Part shown: piece after piece, positions 26,958 through 34,913 of the stretch
How positions within the stretch are numbered: position 1 is the first letter of the stretch
How the letters are laid out: each line of letters begins with the position of its first letter
Source of the DNA: Neoarius graeffei
Taxonomy: Eukaryota > Chordata > Actinopteri > Siluriformes > Ariidae
Length of the DNA stretch: 64,000 nucleotides
NCBI RefSeq assembly: GCF_027579695.1
Contig: NC_083596.1
Span: 15,116,537-15,180,536, forward strand
Reading direction: 5' to 3'
Program-made: the position numbers and the translations under genes
The notes under the pieces: model-generated
Seen by the model: the letters and a program-made list of their open reading frames with translations, nothing else
Databases searched by the model: none
Told to the model about the DNA's origin: nothing

Positions 26958-29900
26958 CTCCCTTCCACCCACCCATCCACCGACCTACCTACCTACCCAC
27001 TCTCCCATATATATATATCTGTCCTCCCTTCCATCCATCCATCCATCCATCCATCCATCCATCCACCTACTTACCTACAGTTGTGGTCAGAAGTTTACAT
27101 ACAGTTACATGAATGTCATCTTGGATATGAATGTCATGGCAATATTTGGGCTTTCAGTAATTTCTTTGAACTGTTCTTTTTCTGTGGCAGAATGATTGTA
27201 TAGCATACATCTTTAATTAAAAAAAACTACTAGAATTTGGTGCACAAGTTTTAATTTTTTGGGGGTTTTCTGAAATCAACACAGGGTCAAAATTATACAT
27301 ACAGGGTCAAAAATTTACATACGTTCACTTAGATTGATAATTCAGAGGTGCTGAAACTTCCAAAATGTCTTTTATCTTGCCAAGGCCAAGGTCTCTTAAC
27401 TTCCTGTTAGTGATCATGATTAACTACAGCTGGTAGCTTCTCTGTGCCTTCATAAAAAAGGTTTGTTTACAGCACTTATTGGATTGACCAACACACAGTA
27501 AAATGGGAAAGTCCAAGGAGCTCAGTGCAGATCTGAGAAAGAGGATCACAGATGTACACAACTCCAGAATGTCTCTTGGAGCCATTTCTAAACAACTGCA
27601 AATTCCAAGATCAGTTCAAACAATTGTATGCAAGTTATTGTGACTTGTAGTCACTTTGCCAAGCCACCTTGCTTCAAGAAAACCTAAATTGTCACCCTCA
27701 GCTGAAAGGAAATTAGTTTAGATGGTCAGGAACAACCCGGGAACCACCATGGCACAGCCCTGCCATGAACTGGAAGCTGATGGGTCGCTGTCTACAGTTC
27801 AGATCACCATGGACTAAGAGGCTGCTATCCAAGAAATAACCCCCTGCTCCAAAATTGACACCTTAGTTAAGCTTGAAAGTTTGAAGCTGACTACACGGAC
27901 AAAGAAAAAATCCTTCTGGAGGATAGCTGTATGGTCAAATGAGACAAAGATTGAGTTGTTTGGCTACAGCAAGGGTTTTCAAAGTGTGGGAGAGTCAGCC
28001 CCCCCTCGGAGAGCAAATAAACAACAGCGCCCCCCCCTTACAATTTTTGTTGTTGCTATACTTAATGTTCCATTCGTATTTTTAAAAAAATGGTTGTTGT
28101 ACACATTATTTTTTTCTTTTTCACATTTTAAACATCTGTTCTTTTTAAAACATCTTGTTTTACACACTTTAAACATCCCATAGCATCGTTAGCTAGCATC
28201 TCTTGGCAGACAACACACTGTGGCAGTGGAGCATCTTCAGATCCAGTCCATGAAAATCCAAACTTTAAATAATCGTGGTCATACTTCCTTCTTTTTCCAG
28301 TCCCCCAGGATTCCGCGGGCCTTTTTTGTGATTGTTGTGGGCTAAAATGTTTGATGTTGCGGGGGTTTTTCCAAAAAATTGCGATGAAAGTTGCGGTGTT
28401 TGTTAGGTTTTTGTTGCGATTACATTGCGGGAGGAAGTGAAAGTTGCGAGAAATTGTTGCAATTTTCTCTTTTTGTGATTAAAATTGAGTGATATGTTAA
28501 ATATTAAGTTATTACTGAAAAACTATTGATTAAAAAAACAAAGAGAAATGGTCCTATAAACAACTTTACCAATATAAAAGATTACCAGGACTACAAAAAT
28601 GCAGAAAAATAGGCTTTACTTATCCAAATGCACCTGTTGGTTCAAAAGTTAAAGTGCATAGACCCTCACAGCACAACATGAAGTTACCTTAAAATATAAT
28701 ATAAACGCCTCAGCTGTGTGCAGGCAGTCTCTCCTGAAGACTAAATTAAACAATAATCTCATCTCATTATCTCTAGCCGCTTTATCCTTCTACAGGGTCG
28801 CAGGCAAGCTGGAGCCTATCCCAGCTGACTACGGGCGAAAGGCGGGGTACACCCTGGACAAGTCGCCAGGTCATCACAGGGCTGACACATAGACACAGAC
28901 AACCATTCACACTCACATTCACACCTACGGTCAATTTAGAGTCACCAGTTAACCTAACCTGCATGTCTTTGGACTGTGGGGGAAACCGGAGTACCCGGAG
29001 GAAACCCACGCGGACACGGGGAGAACATGCAAACTCCACACAGAAAGGCCCTCGCCGGCCCCGGGGCTCGAACCCAGGACCTTCTTGCTGTGAGGCGACA
29101 GCGCTAACCACTACACCACCGTGCCGCCTAAACAATAATTATAAACTAATAAAATAAATGGCTCAGGCTTCATAGAAGAAAAAAACAATTTGAACAGAAT
29201 CTCACAGTATGATGCTGAAGCTACCTAAACAATGGAAAATAAAATACCATTTTGGCAAAAATGTTGGCATCCATTAACTTCTTGTATTAAGTAAAAAAAA
29301 ATAAAGTGCACACAGTCCTTCACTGTAAACATAACACACTCAGTGTTGCCAGATACTGCTGACGTTTTCCAGTCCAAAATATGTTCAAAACCCGCCAAAA
29401 TGCACTTGAAATCGTCCCAATCTGGCAACACGACGCGCATGCTGCTTCTCTTGAACACACGGAAGTAAGGCGGAAGGTAGTTTGTTGACGTCACCTCAAG
29501 ACGACACCAACGATTGGTCAAATTTGCGGGAAAGTTGCGGTGATTGGATATAATTGCAACACCGCCCTGAATTCGCGGGGATTGGTTGAATTTGCGCTGA
29601 AGTTGCAAATCGCAATATCCTGGAGGCTCTGTTTTTTTGCTTGGCCCAGACTTTGTCTCCTCACTCACTGTAGCTCTAGGTACTAAAAATCGATCCATTT
29701 TGTCTCTCACGTTGCGCCCCCCCTGAAGAACTCTGGCGCCCCCCAGTGGGGGCGCGCCCCACACTTTGAAAAGCCCTGGGCTACAGTGACCACCATGTAC
29801 AGAGGGACACTGTACCAACTGGTGGTGGTGGTAGGATCATCATGCTCTGGGGCTGTTTTGCTGCCAGTGGAACTGGTTCATTGCACAGTGGATGGAATAA

Positions 29901-30565
29901 TGAAGAAGGACTACCTCAGAATTCTTTAGTATAAACCATCAGAAACTTGAACACGACTTGGGAGTTACAACAGGACAATGAACCCAAACACGTATCAGAG
30001 CTGGTTGTGGAGGATAAAGCAGGCTAACATTAAGCTTAAAACAAGTCCTGACTTCAACCCTATTGAAAATATATGGACCGTGCTTATAAGTTGAGTCCAT
30101 GCCAAGAAAAAAAAACAAATTTAATTGAACTCTACCAATTCTACCATGAAGAATCGTGACATAACCAACCAGAATTCTGCCAGAAGCTTGTTCATGGTAA
30201 ACAAAAATGTTTGGTCAAGAATGAATCTTGCGAAGAGACATTTTACCCAAATATTAGGGTATATTTTTGACCGTGTTGATTTTAGAAAACCCAAAGAAAA
30301 TTAAAACTTGTGCACCAAATTCTAGTGTTTTTTTTTTTAATTAAAGATGTATGCTGTACATTCTGCCACAGAAAAAGAACAGTTGAAAGAAATAACTGAA
30401 AGCCCACATATTGCCACGACATTCATATCCAAGATGACATTCATGTCACTGTATGTAAACTTCTGACCACAACTGTACCTATCCACCCATCCATCCATCA
30501 ATCTATCTATCCATCCACCTATCCACCTAGCCACCTACTGTATCTATCTAGCTGTCAACCCTCCC

Positions 30566-30651
<86 letters not shown>

Positions 30652-33600
30652 TGAATCAATTTATATCTCTTTCTTGCACACACAGGGTGGAACTATTGGA
30701 ATGGGGATTGTTTGGATTTGTGATTTAGATAAAGACGCTTCTAAATGCAACCCTGAGTACAGCTTCACTCATCTGGACAACTCAAAAGGCTCAAACGTCA
30801 CTGGATACAACTTCAGGTGCGTTTATCACACCAGCATTGTTAATAGCCATGTTAGCTTTAGTACTTAACTATAGATATCTTTGGTGTCATTTCCTGTCAG
30901 ACGGAATTGTATGTAAATGTGACCCTAGAATCATAATTTCATAAATCATCTAACCTGAGTTTTGTGTGTACTCTTTCTCTGTGAATCATTATTCACAAAT
31001 CCAGTTTGTGATTTAAGTTCTTGTTAAATTTCCAGAACCATAAGAAGAGCTTTGTAAATGTAGCATTAATGCTGTAAGTCAAACTAGATTTTTAACTGCA
31101 ATATAATGTTTTAATGGTGTAAGTTTTAATGGAGTTTGCAACTGTAATATGAAGTTTATATGTATAACCACAAAGTATACCATAAAATGGAAACAGACAC
31201 ACACAACTCCTTAACATGCTGACAGAAGCTTTGATGGCACTTTTTGAATTTTTATACAGTTTTTAAATGTAAATTATGCCATAGACCTGGTGTGTCATGC
31301 TGGTTTCGAACAACTTTCCAGATTAGCTTCATGACAAAAGGCATGAATTACCACTGAATACAGAGTACATCCGGGTGACATCGATTTACAGTCATCAAGT
31401 AACCAAATGGCTAGTCAGGAAATTTCCTTGCGTATTACATCATCTGTCAACAGAAATATTTACCAGCTTAATTTATTCTATTTCACTTTGATGAGAGCAC
31501 TGTTGTTAAAAGCAGGACAATGCTAACATTTAAACATGGACATGCTTTAGTTACTGTATCTATTCTTGAAATATTCCTGCTGAAGACCTGCAATAAGCAT
31601 AGGAAATCAGCTGAAAGCATTATTTTTTTATTTTAAGTCACGCCGCTTTCCAGTTCATGTTGGAATAATCTCACCTCATCTCATTATCTCTAGCCGCTTT
31701 ATCCTGTTCTACAGGGTCGCAGGCAAGCTGGAGCCTATCCCAGCTGACTATGGGCGAAAGGCGGGGTACACCCTGGACAAGTCGCCAGGTCATCACAGGG
31801 CTGACACATAGACACAGACAACCATTCACACTCACATTCACACCTACGGTCAATTTAGAGTCACCAGTTAACCTAACCTGCATGTCTTTGGACTGTGGGG
31901 GAAACCGGAGCTCCCGGAGGAAACCCACGCGGACACGGGGAGAACATGCAAACTCCACACAGAAAGGCCCTCGCCGGCCACGGGGCTCGAACCCGGACCT
32001 TCTTGCTGTGAGGCAACAGCGCTAACCATTACACCACCCTGCCGCCCTGGAATAATCTTTCTTTTGTATTATTTCACATTAAGTACAGTTTTTAAATGGA
32101 TAATTAAATAGGATTCTTTCATTTAGAGAATCTAAACCACAGGTTCATCTTAACCAAAATTAAGAAATATGAGAAAATATTTAAGTCTAGACTTAGATAC
32201 TCATCACAGTTGTCCTATTATGGTAGAATAACATTTCCTGACTTGTCTTGCAGATTTGCTCGCTATTACAGAAATGCAGATGGAAAGAGTTATCGTTCGC
32301 TGTTTAAAGTGTATGGAATTCGATTTGATATCATGGTTAATGGGCAGGTAAGACTTTGCGATATTACAAATATAGTATGACAGTTCAGGTTTTTGAACTG
32401 ACTTTTGATTCATTGCTTATCTCATGGTCTTGGTTTCCAGGCAGGGAAGTTCAGTATTGTCCCCACAGTGGTGAACATTGGGTCTGGAGTTGCTTTAATG
32501 GGTGTTGTAAGTATAGTTTCCTGTGACTAATGAACCACCATGCCACCCCTATAGCTGTTCAGTGAACCAGTAATAATACAAGTGCCATAACTGACCAAAA
32601 CCAAGTGCAAGATAGATGTATGAAGAACAGAGAGAGTCACAACAAAACATGAGGGTTGGAAGAAGTGCTAGTACTTAGAAGGTGGTTATGTAATTGATGT
32701 TTGAAATGAAACTGAAGAAGAAACTACATTATATGGCCAAAAGTTTGTGGACAACTGACCAACAAACCCATATGTGCCAAATTTATTCCCCCTTTGCTGT
32801 TGTAATAACCTCCGCTCTTCTGGGAAGGCATTCCACTAGATTTTAGGGCATGGCTGTAGGGATTTGTGTTCATTCAGCCAGAAGAACATTAGTCAGCTCA
32901 GGCACTGATGCTGGGTGAGGAGGCCTGGGGTTCAGTCAGTGTTCCAGTTCATCCCAAAGGTATTCAGTGGGGTTGAGGTCAGGATTTTGTACAGATCACT
33001 CACGTTCTTCCTGTCCAAACTTGGCAAACCATGTCTTCATGGAGCTTGCTTTGTGCACAGGGGCATTGTCATGCTGGAACAGGTTTGAGCCTTTTAGTTC
33101 ATAGTATACAAAGGTATCCGATACAATTCTGTGCATCCAACGCTTTCCATATGGAAGAGCCACACATATGGGTGTGATGATCAGGTGTCCACAAACTCTT
33201 GGCCACATCATGTATACAAGTGATTATTGGTTGTATGAGATTGGCACTAAATACATTATTATTTGGTAATACTAAATAGTAAGTTAGGATATTTCAAAAT
33301 TCAAGATTCTTTTCTTGGCACCCAACAGCGTTGGTGGTAATTGGGTTCAGTACAGGTCAGAAATCAACAGTAAATAGGACAGATAGACTGAAACCAGTAG
33401 CAGCAGTGCTGATTGAACTAGATGTAGAACAGTAATAACTATACAGTATAGTCATAGTATCAGAATGAGTACTGATGTTATATTATCTGTGTAAACAGTT
33501 CAACAGGGGTTTCAGCACCTCCCCCTGCTCTTCAAGTCTATAAATAAAGCTTCAGCCACAAGAAGGCACAATTGTATGGTTCATCATCATAGACAAGACA

Positions 33601-34833
33601 CCAGAAGCCAAAGCCTTTATTTATCACATGTACACTTAAGCCCAGTGAAATGTCTCCTCTGCATTTAACCCATCCGAAGCAGTGACCACACAATCGAGCA
33701 ATGAGCACACACACGTACCCAGAGCAGTGGGCTACAGCGCTTGGGGAGCAGTTGGGGGTTAGGTGCCTTGCTGAAGGGCAATTCAACCCAACCTTCAGTC
33801 CATGGCTGTCCGATGTTAACCTAACTGCACATCTTTGGACTGTGGAGGAAACCAGAGCACCTGGAAGACATGGGGAAAACATGCAAACTCCACACAGAAA
33901 GGCCCCCGTTGGCCACTGGTCTTGAACCCAGAACCGGAACTTTCTTGCTGTGAGGCAACAGTGCTAACCACTCCACCATCATGCCGCCCTCATGAACACA
34001 CCAGCCTGCAAATATTTAGTTATCTGAGGGGCATCGTTAGTTTTTCTCAGCAGTACGTGTTGCCTTTCTGGTGTAGCTGAAATCACTGTCAAATCAAATT
34101 GACCTGTTATCCCATCCACACTGAGCTTTCCTTGATTAGTCCAAAAATGAACAAATATGTCTGTGTATTTGAGGATTTAAAATGAGAAACCTGTTTTAAG
34201 TTGCATTGATTTGTTACTGGGTAGCACGGTGGTGTAGTGGTTAGCGCTGTCGCCTCACAGCAAGAAGGTCCTGGGTTCGAGCCCAGTGGATGGCAAGGGC
34301 CTTTCTGTGCGGAGTTTGCATGTTCTCCCCGTGTCTGCATGGGTTTCCTTCCAGTGCTCCGGTTTCCCCCACAGTCCAAAGACATGCAGGTTAGGCTAGT
34401 TGGTGGCTCTAAATTGACCGTAGGTGTGAGTGAGAGTGTGAATGGTTGTCTTTGTGTCTATGTGTCAGCCCTGTGATGACCTGGCGACTTGTCCAGGGTG
34501 TACCCCGCCTCTCACCCATAGTCAGCTGGGATAGGCTCCAGCTTGCCTGCGACCTTATAGAACAGGATAAGCGGCTACAGATAATGGATGGATGGATGAT
34601 TTGTTACTGGAAATGAATAAAAGTGTTGCAGCCATGTCAGTTTTACACAAGCACGATAATGGGAATGGAGCTGCTTTATGGGAAGGAAATGAGCTGTAAT
34701 AACCCATAATTCTCTGTTTGTTCTTTTTTTTGTATAGGGAGTGTTCTGCTGCGACATGATCCTCATCTATATAATGCGAGGGAGCTCGTTCTATAGACAG
34801 AAGAAGTTTGAGAGTATTGCAAAGTACGACTGA
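3418..34833 (+). CDS. p2rx5: P2X purinoceptor, p2rx5-like (11 coding exons, 375 aa)
   Basis: ATP-gated trimeric cation channel of the plasma membrane. Exons: 3418-3551, 15582-15732, 17058-17129, 17645-17720, 18175-18259, 18352-18432, 21343-21484, 30686-30816, 32254-32347, 32441-32506, 34738-34833; all phases join into one frame. Domain order: short cytosolic N-terminus with the conserved T17-E-K19 site, TM1 about 29-50, ectodomain, TM2 about 328-357, and a C-terminal YxxxK trafficking motif (Y363-K367). ATP-site residues by alignment from memory are K68, K70, T184, N289, R291 and K309; the usual Lys after the NFT motif is R188. All ten canonical ectodomain cysteines are present, plus C120 and C168. 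P2X5 is the closest match in memory (FDYKTEK, GYNFRFARYY) and synteny with EMC6/SHPK supports it; fish p2rx8 is the alternative. The intron 7 donor is GC. Confidence 0.93.
3920..4815. mobile_element. Non-autonomous Tc1/mariner-like element, family C (copy C1)
   Basis: Termini are CACTACCGTTCAAAAG and its reverse complement, with TA on both sides. Without the inserted SINE it is about 515 bp and non-coding. Copies recur at 42422-44406 and 48213-48740. It lies in p2rx5 intron 1. Confidence 0.9.
4032..4400 (-). repeat. tRNA-derived SINE inside a MITE
   Basis: Full-length Mermaid/AFC-like SINE read on -, flanked by the 12-bp duplication TGGTAAATGACT (4020-4031 and 4401-4412). It splits the TA-flanked element at 3920-4815, so it is the younger insertion. 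Confidence 0.92.
4816..5904. other. p2rx5 intron 1, AT-rich, no feature seen
   Basis: AT-rich intron sequence with one T-run near 5069. I see no coding similarity, terminal repeats or SINE blocks. Confidence 0.6.
5905..6298 (+). repeat. Composite SINE fragment plus unit X (copy 1)
   Basis: A 3'-truncated SINE (head GTGGCACAGTGGCTAGTAC, ending at GTGTGACTTCATG) runs into unit X, ending GTATGGATGTGCCA. The same SINE-to-X joint (GACTTCATG) occurs at 6766, so the pair was copied as one unit. Confidence 0.75.
6299..6540. repeat. Near-perfect 240-bp palindrome (foldback element)
   Basis: Arms of about 110 bp: CACTGTAAAACCCGATAAGG and the following bases return in reverse complement as far as CCTTATTGGGTTTTGCAGTG, with a short centre near 6410-6428. 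It is placed exactly between two SINE-X composites. Non-coding, MITE-like; superfamily unknown. Confidence 0.88.
6541..6975 (+). repeat. Composite SINE fragment plus unit X (copy 2)
   Basis: The SINE head and body are cut at the same GCGACTTCATG joint as copy 1. Unit X then runs about 6767-6975 and ends GGATGTGCCA. A complete SINE follows directly. Confidence 0.75.
6976..7332 (+). repeat. tRNA-derived SINE, full length, TGGATGG-tail subfamily
   Basis: The head has tRNA box A (GGTGTAATGGTTAG) and box B (GGTTCGAGCCC), followed by the body and the GGATGGATGGAT tail. It sits end to end with unit X. Confidence 0.88.
7333..7705. other. p2rx5 intron 1, no feature seen
   Basis: AT-rich DNA with a short CA-rich stretch at 7520-7540. 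Nothing recognisable. Confidence 0.5.
7706..8642. mobile_element. Possible TTAA-flanked MITE
   Basis: Left end TTAAAGGAGGC and right end CTCCTTTAA form a short inverted repeat including TTAA, the target of piggyBac and Kolobok elements. Inside are blocks common in fish repeats (ACTATATAGTGGGGACGCC). No transposase is seen. The short inverted repeat makes the call tentative. Confidence 0.45.
8765..8812 (+). repeat. (TCAA)n microsatellite
   Basis: About twelve TCAA units, directly followed by AGCTTTATTTATCTTCG. Confidence 0.95.
8813..9540. other. p2rx5 intron 1, no clear feature
   Basis: AT-rich, possibly an old repeat (CTCAGGGATAAACCAGCTGATTG). No termini or coding blocks are recognised. Confidence 0.4.
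9541..9597 (+). repeat. A-rich and (TA)n tract
   Basis: Runs of A broken by T, then (TA)5. The next SINE is inserted in this tract; another (TA)n follows it at 9967-9991. Confidence 0.9.
9598..9966 (+). repeat. tRNA-derived SINE, full length
   Basis: Head GCGGCACGGTGGTGTAGTGG, box B GGTTCGAGCCC, tail GATAATGAGATGA. Flanked by TA-rich DNA, so the target duplication is not separable. Confidence 0.92.
10316..10432. repeat. Palindromic foldback element
   Basis: AGAGAGTAAAGTACATTGAA returns in reverse complement around the centre TTTTAACTATAGTTAAAA. Arms are about 50 bp. It lies next to the THAP-type transposon end that follows. Confidence 0.85.
10450..10691 (+). mobile_element. THAP/SWIM-type DNA transposon terminus with first exon (relic D1)
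   Basis: The terminus TATAGACCTCTTGCAGTCAC leads through CACGTGACC to CAGCCGCCATCTTGTTGG, matching the right end of the element at 52.0-53.1 kb (CAGCCGCCATCTTGTGGG). Directly inside, an ATG at 10553 opens 46 codons ([13 protein letters not shown], then DPYRLPLQF) and ends at a GAAA|gtaagg donor. In fish, N-termini of SWIM/YqaJ-type transposon proteins have this DPYxLP look; that is recognition from memory. No other end is found, so this is a truncated copy. Confidence 0.5.
10692..11236. other. p2rx5 intron 1: unassigned repeat-like DNA and a Tc1 end fragment
   Basis: G/C-richer than its surroundings. The stretch CCCCTCGTGGAGAACCCTG near 11183-11202 resembles an hAT terminus. At 11208-11235 ACAGTACTGTGCAAAAGTC is a known type of fish Tc1/mariner terminus, cut by the hAT that follows. 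Confidence 0.4.
11245..12377. mobile_element. Non-autonomous hAT element
   Basis: Termini are CAGGGCTTTGAACCGGTTC and its reverse complement (TTCAAAGCCCTG). The 8-bp target duplication ATTTTTTT is at 11237-11244 and 12378-12385. Inside are direct duplicates of GGCAGCCCGCCGTGGCTGC (11832 and 11890) and a T/G homopolymer run at 12007-12040. No transposase. It was inserted into a Tc1-like terminus. Confidence 0.88.
12660..12990 (-). repeat. Second family of tRNA-derived SINE
   Basis: On - it begins ACCGCGAGTTGGCCTAGTGG with a tRNA-like box A and a weak box B (GTGAGTTCTACTC), a different head from the main SINE family. The 14-bp target duplication AGCTAGCATCAGCA (12646-12659 and 12991-13004) proves retroposition. 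Confidence 0.88.
13005..13430. other. p2rx5 intron 1, no feature seen
   Basis: AT-rich. The edge near 13390-13430 (GTAGCCGGTCACCGGCGGC) may belong to the hAT-like block that follows. Confidence 0.4.
13431..14240. mobile_element. hAT-like element fragment sharing sequence with the one at 28-29.4 kb
   Basis: From the GTTTTGAACATATTTTGGG block (13659) to TATCACTCAATTTTAA (14169) this matches, in inverted orientation, much of the interior of the hAT at 27970-29778. Its own termini and target duplication are not found, so the borders are approximate. Confidence 0.6.
14366..14447 (+). repeat. (TATC)n microsatellite
   Basis: About twenty TATC units. Confidence 0.95.
14448..15581. other. p2rx5 intron 1, 3' part
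   Basis: Mostly unassigned. It holds (AAAAG)n at 15103-15125. At 15180-15330 there is a teleost repeat end with the overlapping AAGTACTTAAGTACAGTAC palindromes. The branch/acceptor region ends TATTTTTGTAG before exon 2. Confidence 0.5.
15582..15732 (+). CDS. p2rx5: p2rx5 exon 2
   Basis: Residues 45-95: end of TM1 (GWVFIW) and the first ATP-contacting lysines in FTKLKG (K68, K70), through DYAIPSQ. Acceptor TTTTTGTAG, donor CAG|gtaggt. Confidence 0.93.
15838..15867 (+). repeat. (AAAT)n microsatellite
   Basis: About seven AAAT units in intron 2. Confidence 0.9.
15998..16369 (+). repeat. tRNA-derived SINE, full length
   Basis: Main SINE family with GAGATGAGATGAG tail. The target duplication ATGAAGTCTGTGT lies at 15985-15997 and 16370-16382. 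In p2rx5 intron 2. Confidence 0.95.
16383..17057. other. p2rx5 intron 2, no feature seen
   Basis: AT-rich intron; nothing recognised. It ends at the short acceptor TATCAAG. Confidence 0.5.
17058..17129 (+). CDS. p2rx5: p2rx5 exon 3
   Basis: Residues 96-119: [12 protein letters not shown], then FCAE with canonical Cys117. Phase 0 on both sides; donor GAG|gtaaga. Confidence 0.92.
17309..17545 (-). repeat. Old SINE-like fish repeat
   Basis: CTTTATTTTTGTCACATGCACAC, CTCCTCTGCATTTAACCCATC and GGTGCCTTGCTCAAGG are blocks of a dispersed fish repeat, also found at 33610-33800. Non-coding; ends diffuse; orientation uncertain. Confidence 0.6.
17645..17720 (+). CDS. p2rx5: p2rx5 exon 4
   Basis: Residues 120-144 plus the first base of G145. 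It begins with the non-canonical Cys120 (CPNVPDGVC) and carries C128 and C134. Acceptor GCTTTCAG, donor CATG|gtaaga. Confidence 0.9.
18175..18259 (+). CDS. p2rx5: p2rx5 exon 5
   Basis: Residues 145-172 and two bases of M173: [20 protein letters not shown]. Holds canonical C151, C158, C164 and the extra C168. Donor CCAAT|gtagga. Confidence 0.9.
18352..18432 (+). CDS. p2rx5: p2rx5 exon 6
   Basis: Residues 173-199: [20 protein letters not shown], the conserved NFT segment of the ATP pocket (T184), with R188 where most P2X have Lys. Donor AA|gtaagc. Confidence 0.93.
18638..19013 (+). repeat. tRNA-derived SINE, full length
   Basis: Main SINE family in p2rx5 intron 6. Target duplication AGAGCCCAGTC at 18627-18637 and 19014-19024. 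Confidence 0.95.
19025..19588. other. p2rx5 intron 6, no feature seen
   Basis: Unassigned AT-rich DNA up to the Tc1 copy. No coding or repeat block recognised. Confidence 0.5.
19589..21199 (+). mobile_element. Tc1-like transposon, family A (copy A1)
   Basis: Termini are (T/C)AGTGGTGCTTGAAAG and its reverse complement, with flanking TA. 1611 bp. Lies in p2rx5 intron 6, same orientation as the gene. The family recurs at 35349-38937 and 56713-63437. Confidence 0.93.
19956..20979 (+). pseudogene. Tc1-like transposase, family A, one frameshift
   Basis: Starts [14 protein letters not shown]; paired-type DNA-binding region ([14 protein letters not shown]), [12 protein letters not shown] hinge, then the DD34E core: D in WMDETK, D in [10 protein letters not shown] and E in NLIEMLW. 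One extra T in the run near 20437 (CTATTTTGG against CTATTTGG in the minus-strand copy at 57.4 kb) shifts the frame and gives TGA at 20445. All three catalytic residues remain. The C-terminus HTRY ends at the TGA at 20977. Confidence 0.92.
21280..21342 (+). repeat. (TTTC)n microsatellite forming the exon 7 acceptor tract
   Basis: About fifteen TTTC units run directly into CAAG at the start of exon 7. The microsatellite therefore is the polypyrimidine tract of this splice site. Confidence 0.93.
21343..21484 (+). CDS. p2rx5: p2rx5 exon 7 (GC donor)
   Basis: Residues 200-247: [37 protein letters not shown], with C215 and C225. The only donor that keeps the frame with exon 8 (GGTIGMG) is AAG|gcgagt, a GC-AG intron. 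The nearest GT would shift the frame. Confidence 0.9.
21485..21991. other. p2rx5 intron 7 start, no feature seen
   Basis: AT-rich; nothing recognised. Confidence 0.5.
21992..22046 (+). repeat. (AAAC)n microsatellite
   Basis: About thirteen AAAC units. Confidence 0.95.
22217..22590 (-). repeat. tRNA-derived SINE, full length
   Basis: Main SINE family read on -. Target duplication CGGTTATACTTTTT at 22203-22216 and 22591-22604. Confidence 0.95.
24828..25641. mobile_element. Non-autonomous element with GGCCSAATCCCA termini
   Basis: Left GGCCCAATCCCAATTC and right GGGATTCGGCC are inverted, flanked by TTT on both sides, as in PIF/Harbinger elements with 3-bp duplications. Interior ends are rich in CCCCTTCCCC. 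It sits in intron 1 of the DDE transposon, splitting it. Confidence 0.65.
25717..25767 (+). repeat. (CA)n microsatellite
   Basis: About 25 CA units. Confidence 0.95.
26798..27064 (+). repeat. (CTAT)n and (CATC)n microsatellite cluster
   Basis: Two long CTAT arrays (26800-26866, 26878-26956) and a CATC array (27030-27064). A similar CTAT array at 30567-30651 lies beyond the other end of the next Tc1. Confidence 0.95.
27970..29778. mobile_element. Non-autonomous hAT element inside the Tc1
   Basis: Termini CAAGGGTTTTCAAAGTGTGG and CAGGGCTTTTCAAAGTGTGG (inverted). Exact 8-bp target duplication GGCTACAG at 27962-27969 and 29779-29786. The ends are rich in GCGCCCCCC. No transposase. A SINE lies inside. 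Confidence 0.93.
28758..29128 (-). repeat. tRNA-derived SINE inside the hAT
   Basis: Main SINE family. Target duplication TAAACAATAAT at 28747-28757 and 29129-29139. Third layer of this nest (SINE in hAT in Tc1 in p2rx5 intron 7). Confidence 0.95.
30560..30652 (+). repeat. (CTAT)n microsatellite
   Basis: About twenty units, ending just 34 bp before p2rx5 exon 8. Confidence 0.95.
30686..30816 (+). CDS. p2rx5: p2rx5 exon 8
   Basis: Residues 248-290 and two bases of R291: [18 protein letters not shown] (C259, C268), then GYNFR with N289 and R291 of the ATP pocket. Donor TTCAG|gtgcgt. Confidence 0.93.
30817..31660. other. p2rx5 intron 8, no feature seen
   Basis: AT-rich unassigned intron sequence. 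Confidence 0.5.
31671..32047 (-). repeat. tRNA-derived SINE, full length
   Basis: Main SINE family in intron 8. Target duplication TGGAATAATC at 31661-31670 and 32048-32057. Confidence 0.92.
32254..32347 (+). CDS. p2rx5: p2rx5 exon 9
   Basis: Completes R291, then residues 292-322: [20 protein letters not shown] (K309 of the ATP site), [11 protein letters not shown]. Acceptor TCTTGCAG, donor CAG|gtaaga. Confidence 0.93.
32441..32506 (+). CDS. p2rx5: p2rx5 exon 10
   Basis: Residues 323-344: [20 protein letters not shown], the start of the pore-lining TM2 with its conserved GSG. Donor GTT|gtaagt. Confidence 0.93.
32727..33212 (-). mobile_element. Deleted Tc1-like element with transposase remnant
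   Basis: Termini CATTATATGGCCAAAAG and CATGATGTGGCCAAGAG (inverted) are flanked by TA. On - a transposase piece reads [20 protein letters not shown] (second catalytic Asp), then degraded DLNPTEYLW with the final Glu. 486 bp in p2rx5 intron 10. Confidence 0.85.
33604..33994 (-). repeat. Old SINE-like repeat, chimeric with the main SINE head
   Basis: CTTTATTTATCACATGTACAC, CTCCTCTGCATTTAACCCATC and GGTGCCTTGCTGAAGG (as at 17.3 kb) are joined to GATGTTAACCTAACTGCAC and the SINE 5' part, ending at ATGCCGCCC. Confidence 0.65.
34221..34597 (+). repeat. tRNA-derived SINE, TGGATGG-tail subfamily
   Basis: Target duplication GATTTGTTACTGG at 34208-34220 and 34598-34610. Tail GGATGGATGGAT. In p2rx5 intron 10, 130 bp before exon 11. 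Confidence 0.95.
34738..34833 (+). CDS. p2rx5: p2rx5 exon 11 (short-tail stop)
   Basis: Residues 345-375: [31 protein letters not shown], stop TGA at 34831. End of TM2 and the YxxxK motif. An internal donor AA|gtacga at 34824 could splice to the downstream exon. Confidence 0.92.
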   Translation, partial: GVFCCDMILIYIMRGSSFYRQKKFESIAKYD

Positions 34834-34913
34834 TTTCAAACTATGCATGTAGCATTTAAAAAAAAATAAATGGCAGCAAATGTATACTAATGTGCAAATA
34901 TGACTACCTGTAG

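Larger units (their letters stand above)
27504..30200 (+). pseudogene. Tc1-like transposase, family D, decayed and interrupted
   Basis: Starts [17 protein letters not shown]; early stops after VQTIVCKLL. Later blocks are [19 protein letters not shown], then WSNETKIEL, where the first catalytic Asp is Asn. The hAT cuts it after [12 protein letters not shown] and DFNPIENIW follow on the far side. Not functional. Confidence 0.85.
27078..30475 (+). mobile_element. Tc1-like transposon, family D, split by an hAT
   Basis: Termini CAGTTGTGGTCAGAAGTTTA and its reverse complement, TA on both sides. Without the hAT it is about 1.58 kb. Related in its ends to Sleeping Beauty-type fish Tc1 elements. It lies inside the CTAT/CATC microsatellite cluster. 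Confidence 0.93.

Noticed and set aside
29225-29818. 197-residue open frame on - inside the hAT
   Set aside because: Runs from a SINE-free interior into the hAT terminus and Tc1 remnant; no family similarity, chance frame in GC-rich termini.
33701-34080. Apparent gene between p2rx5 exons 10 and 11
   Set aside because: Translation of an old chimeric SINE.
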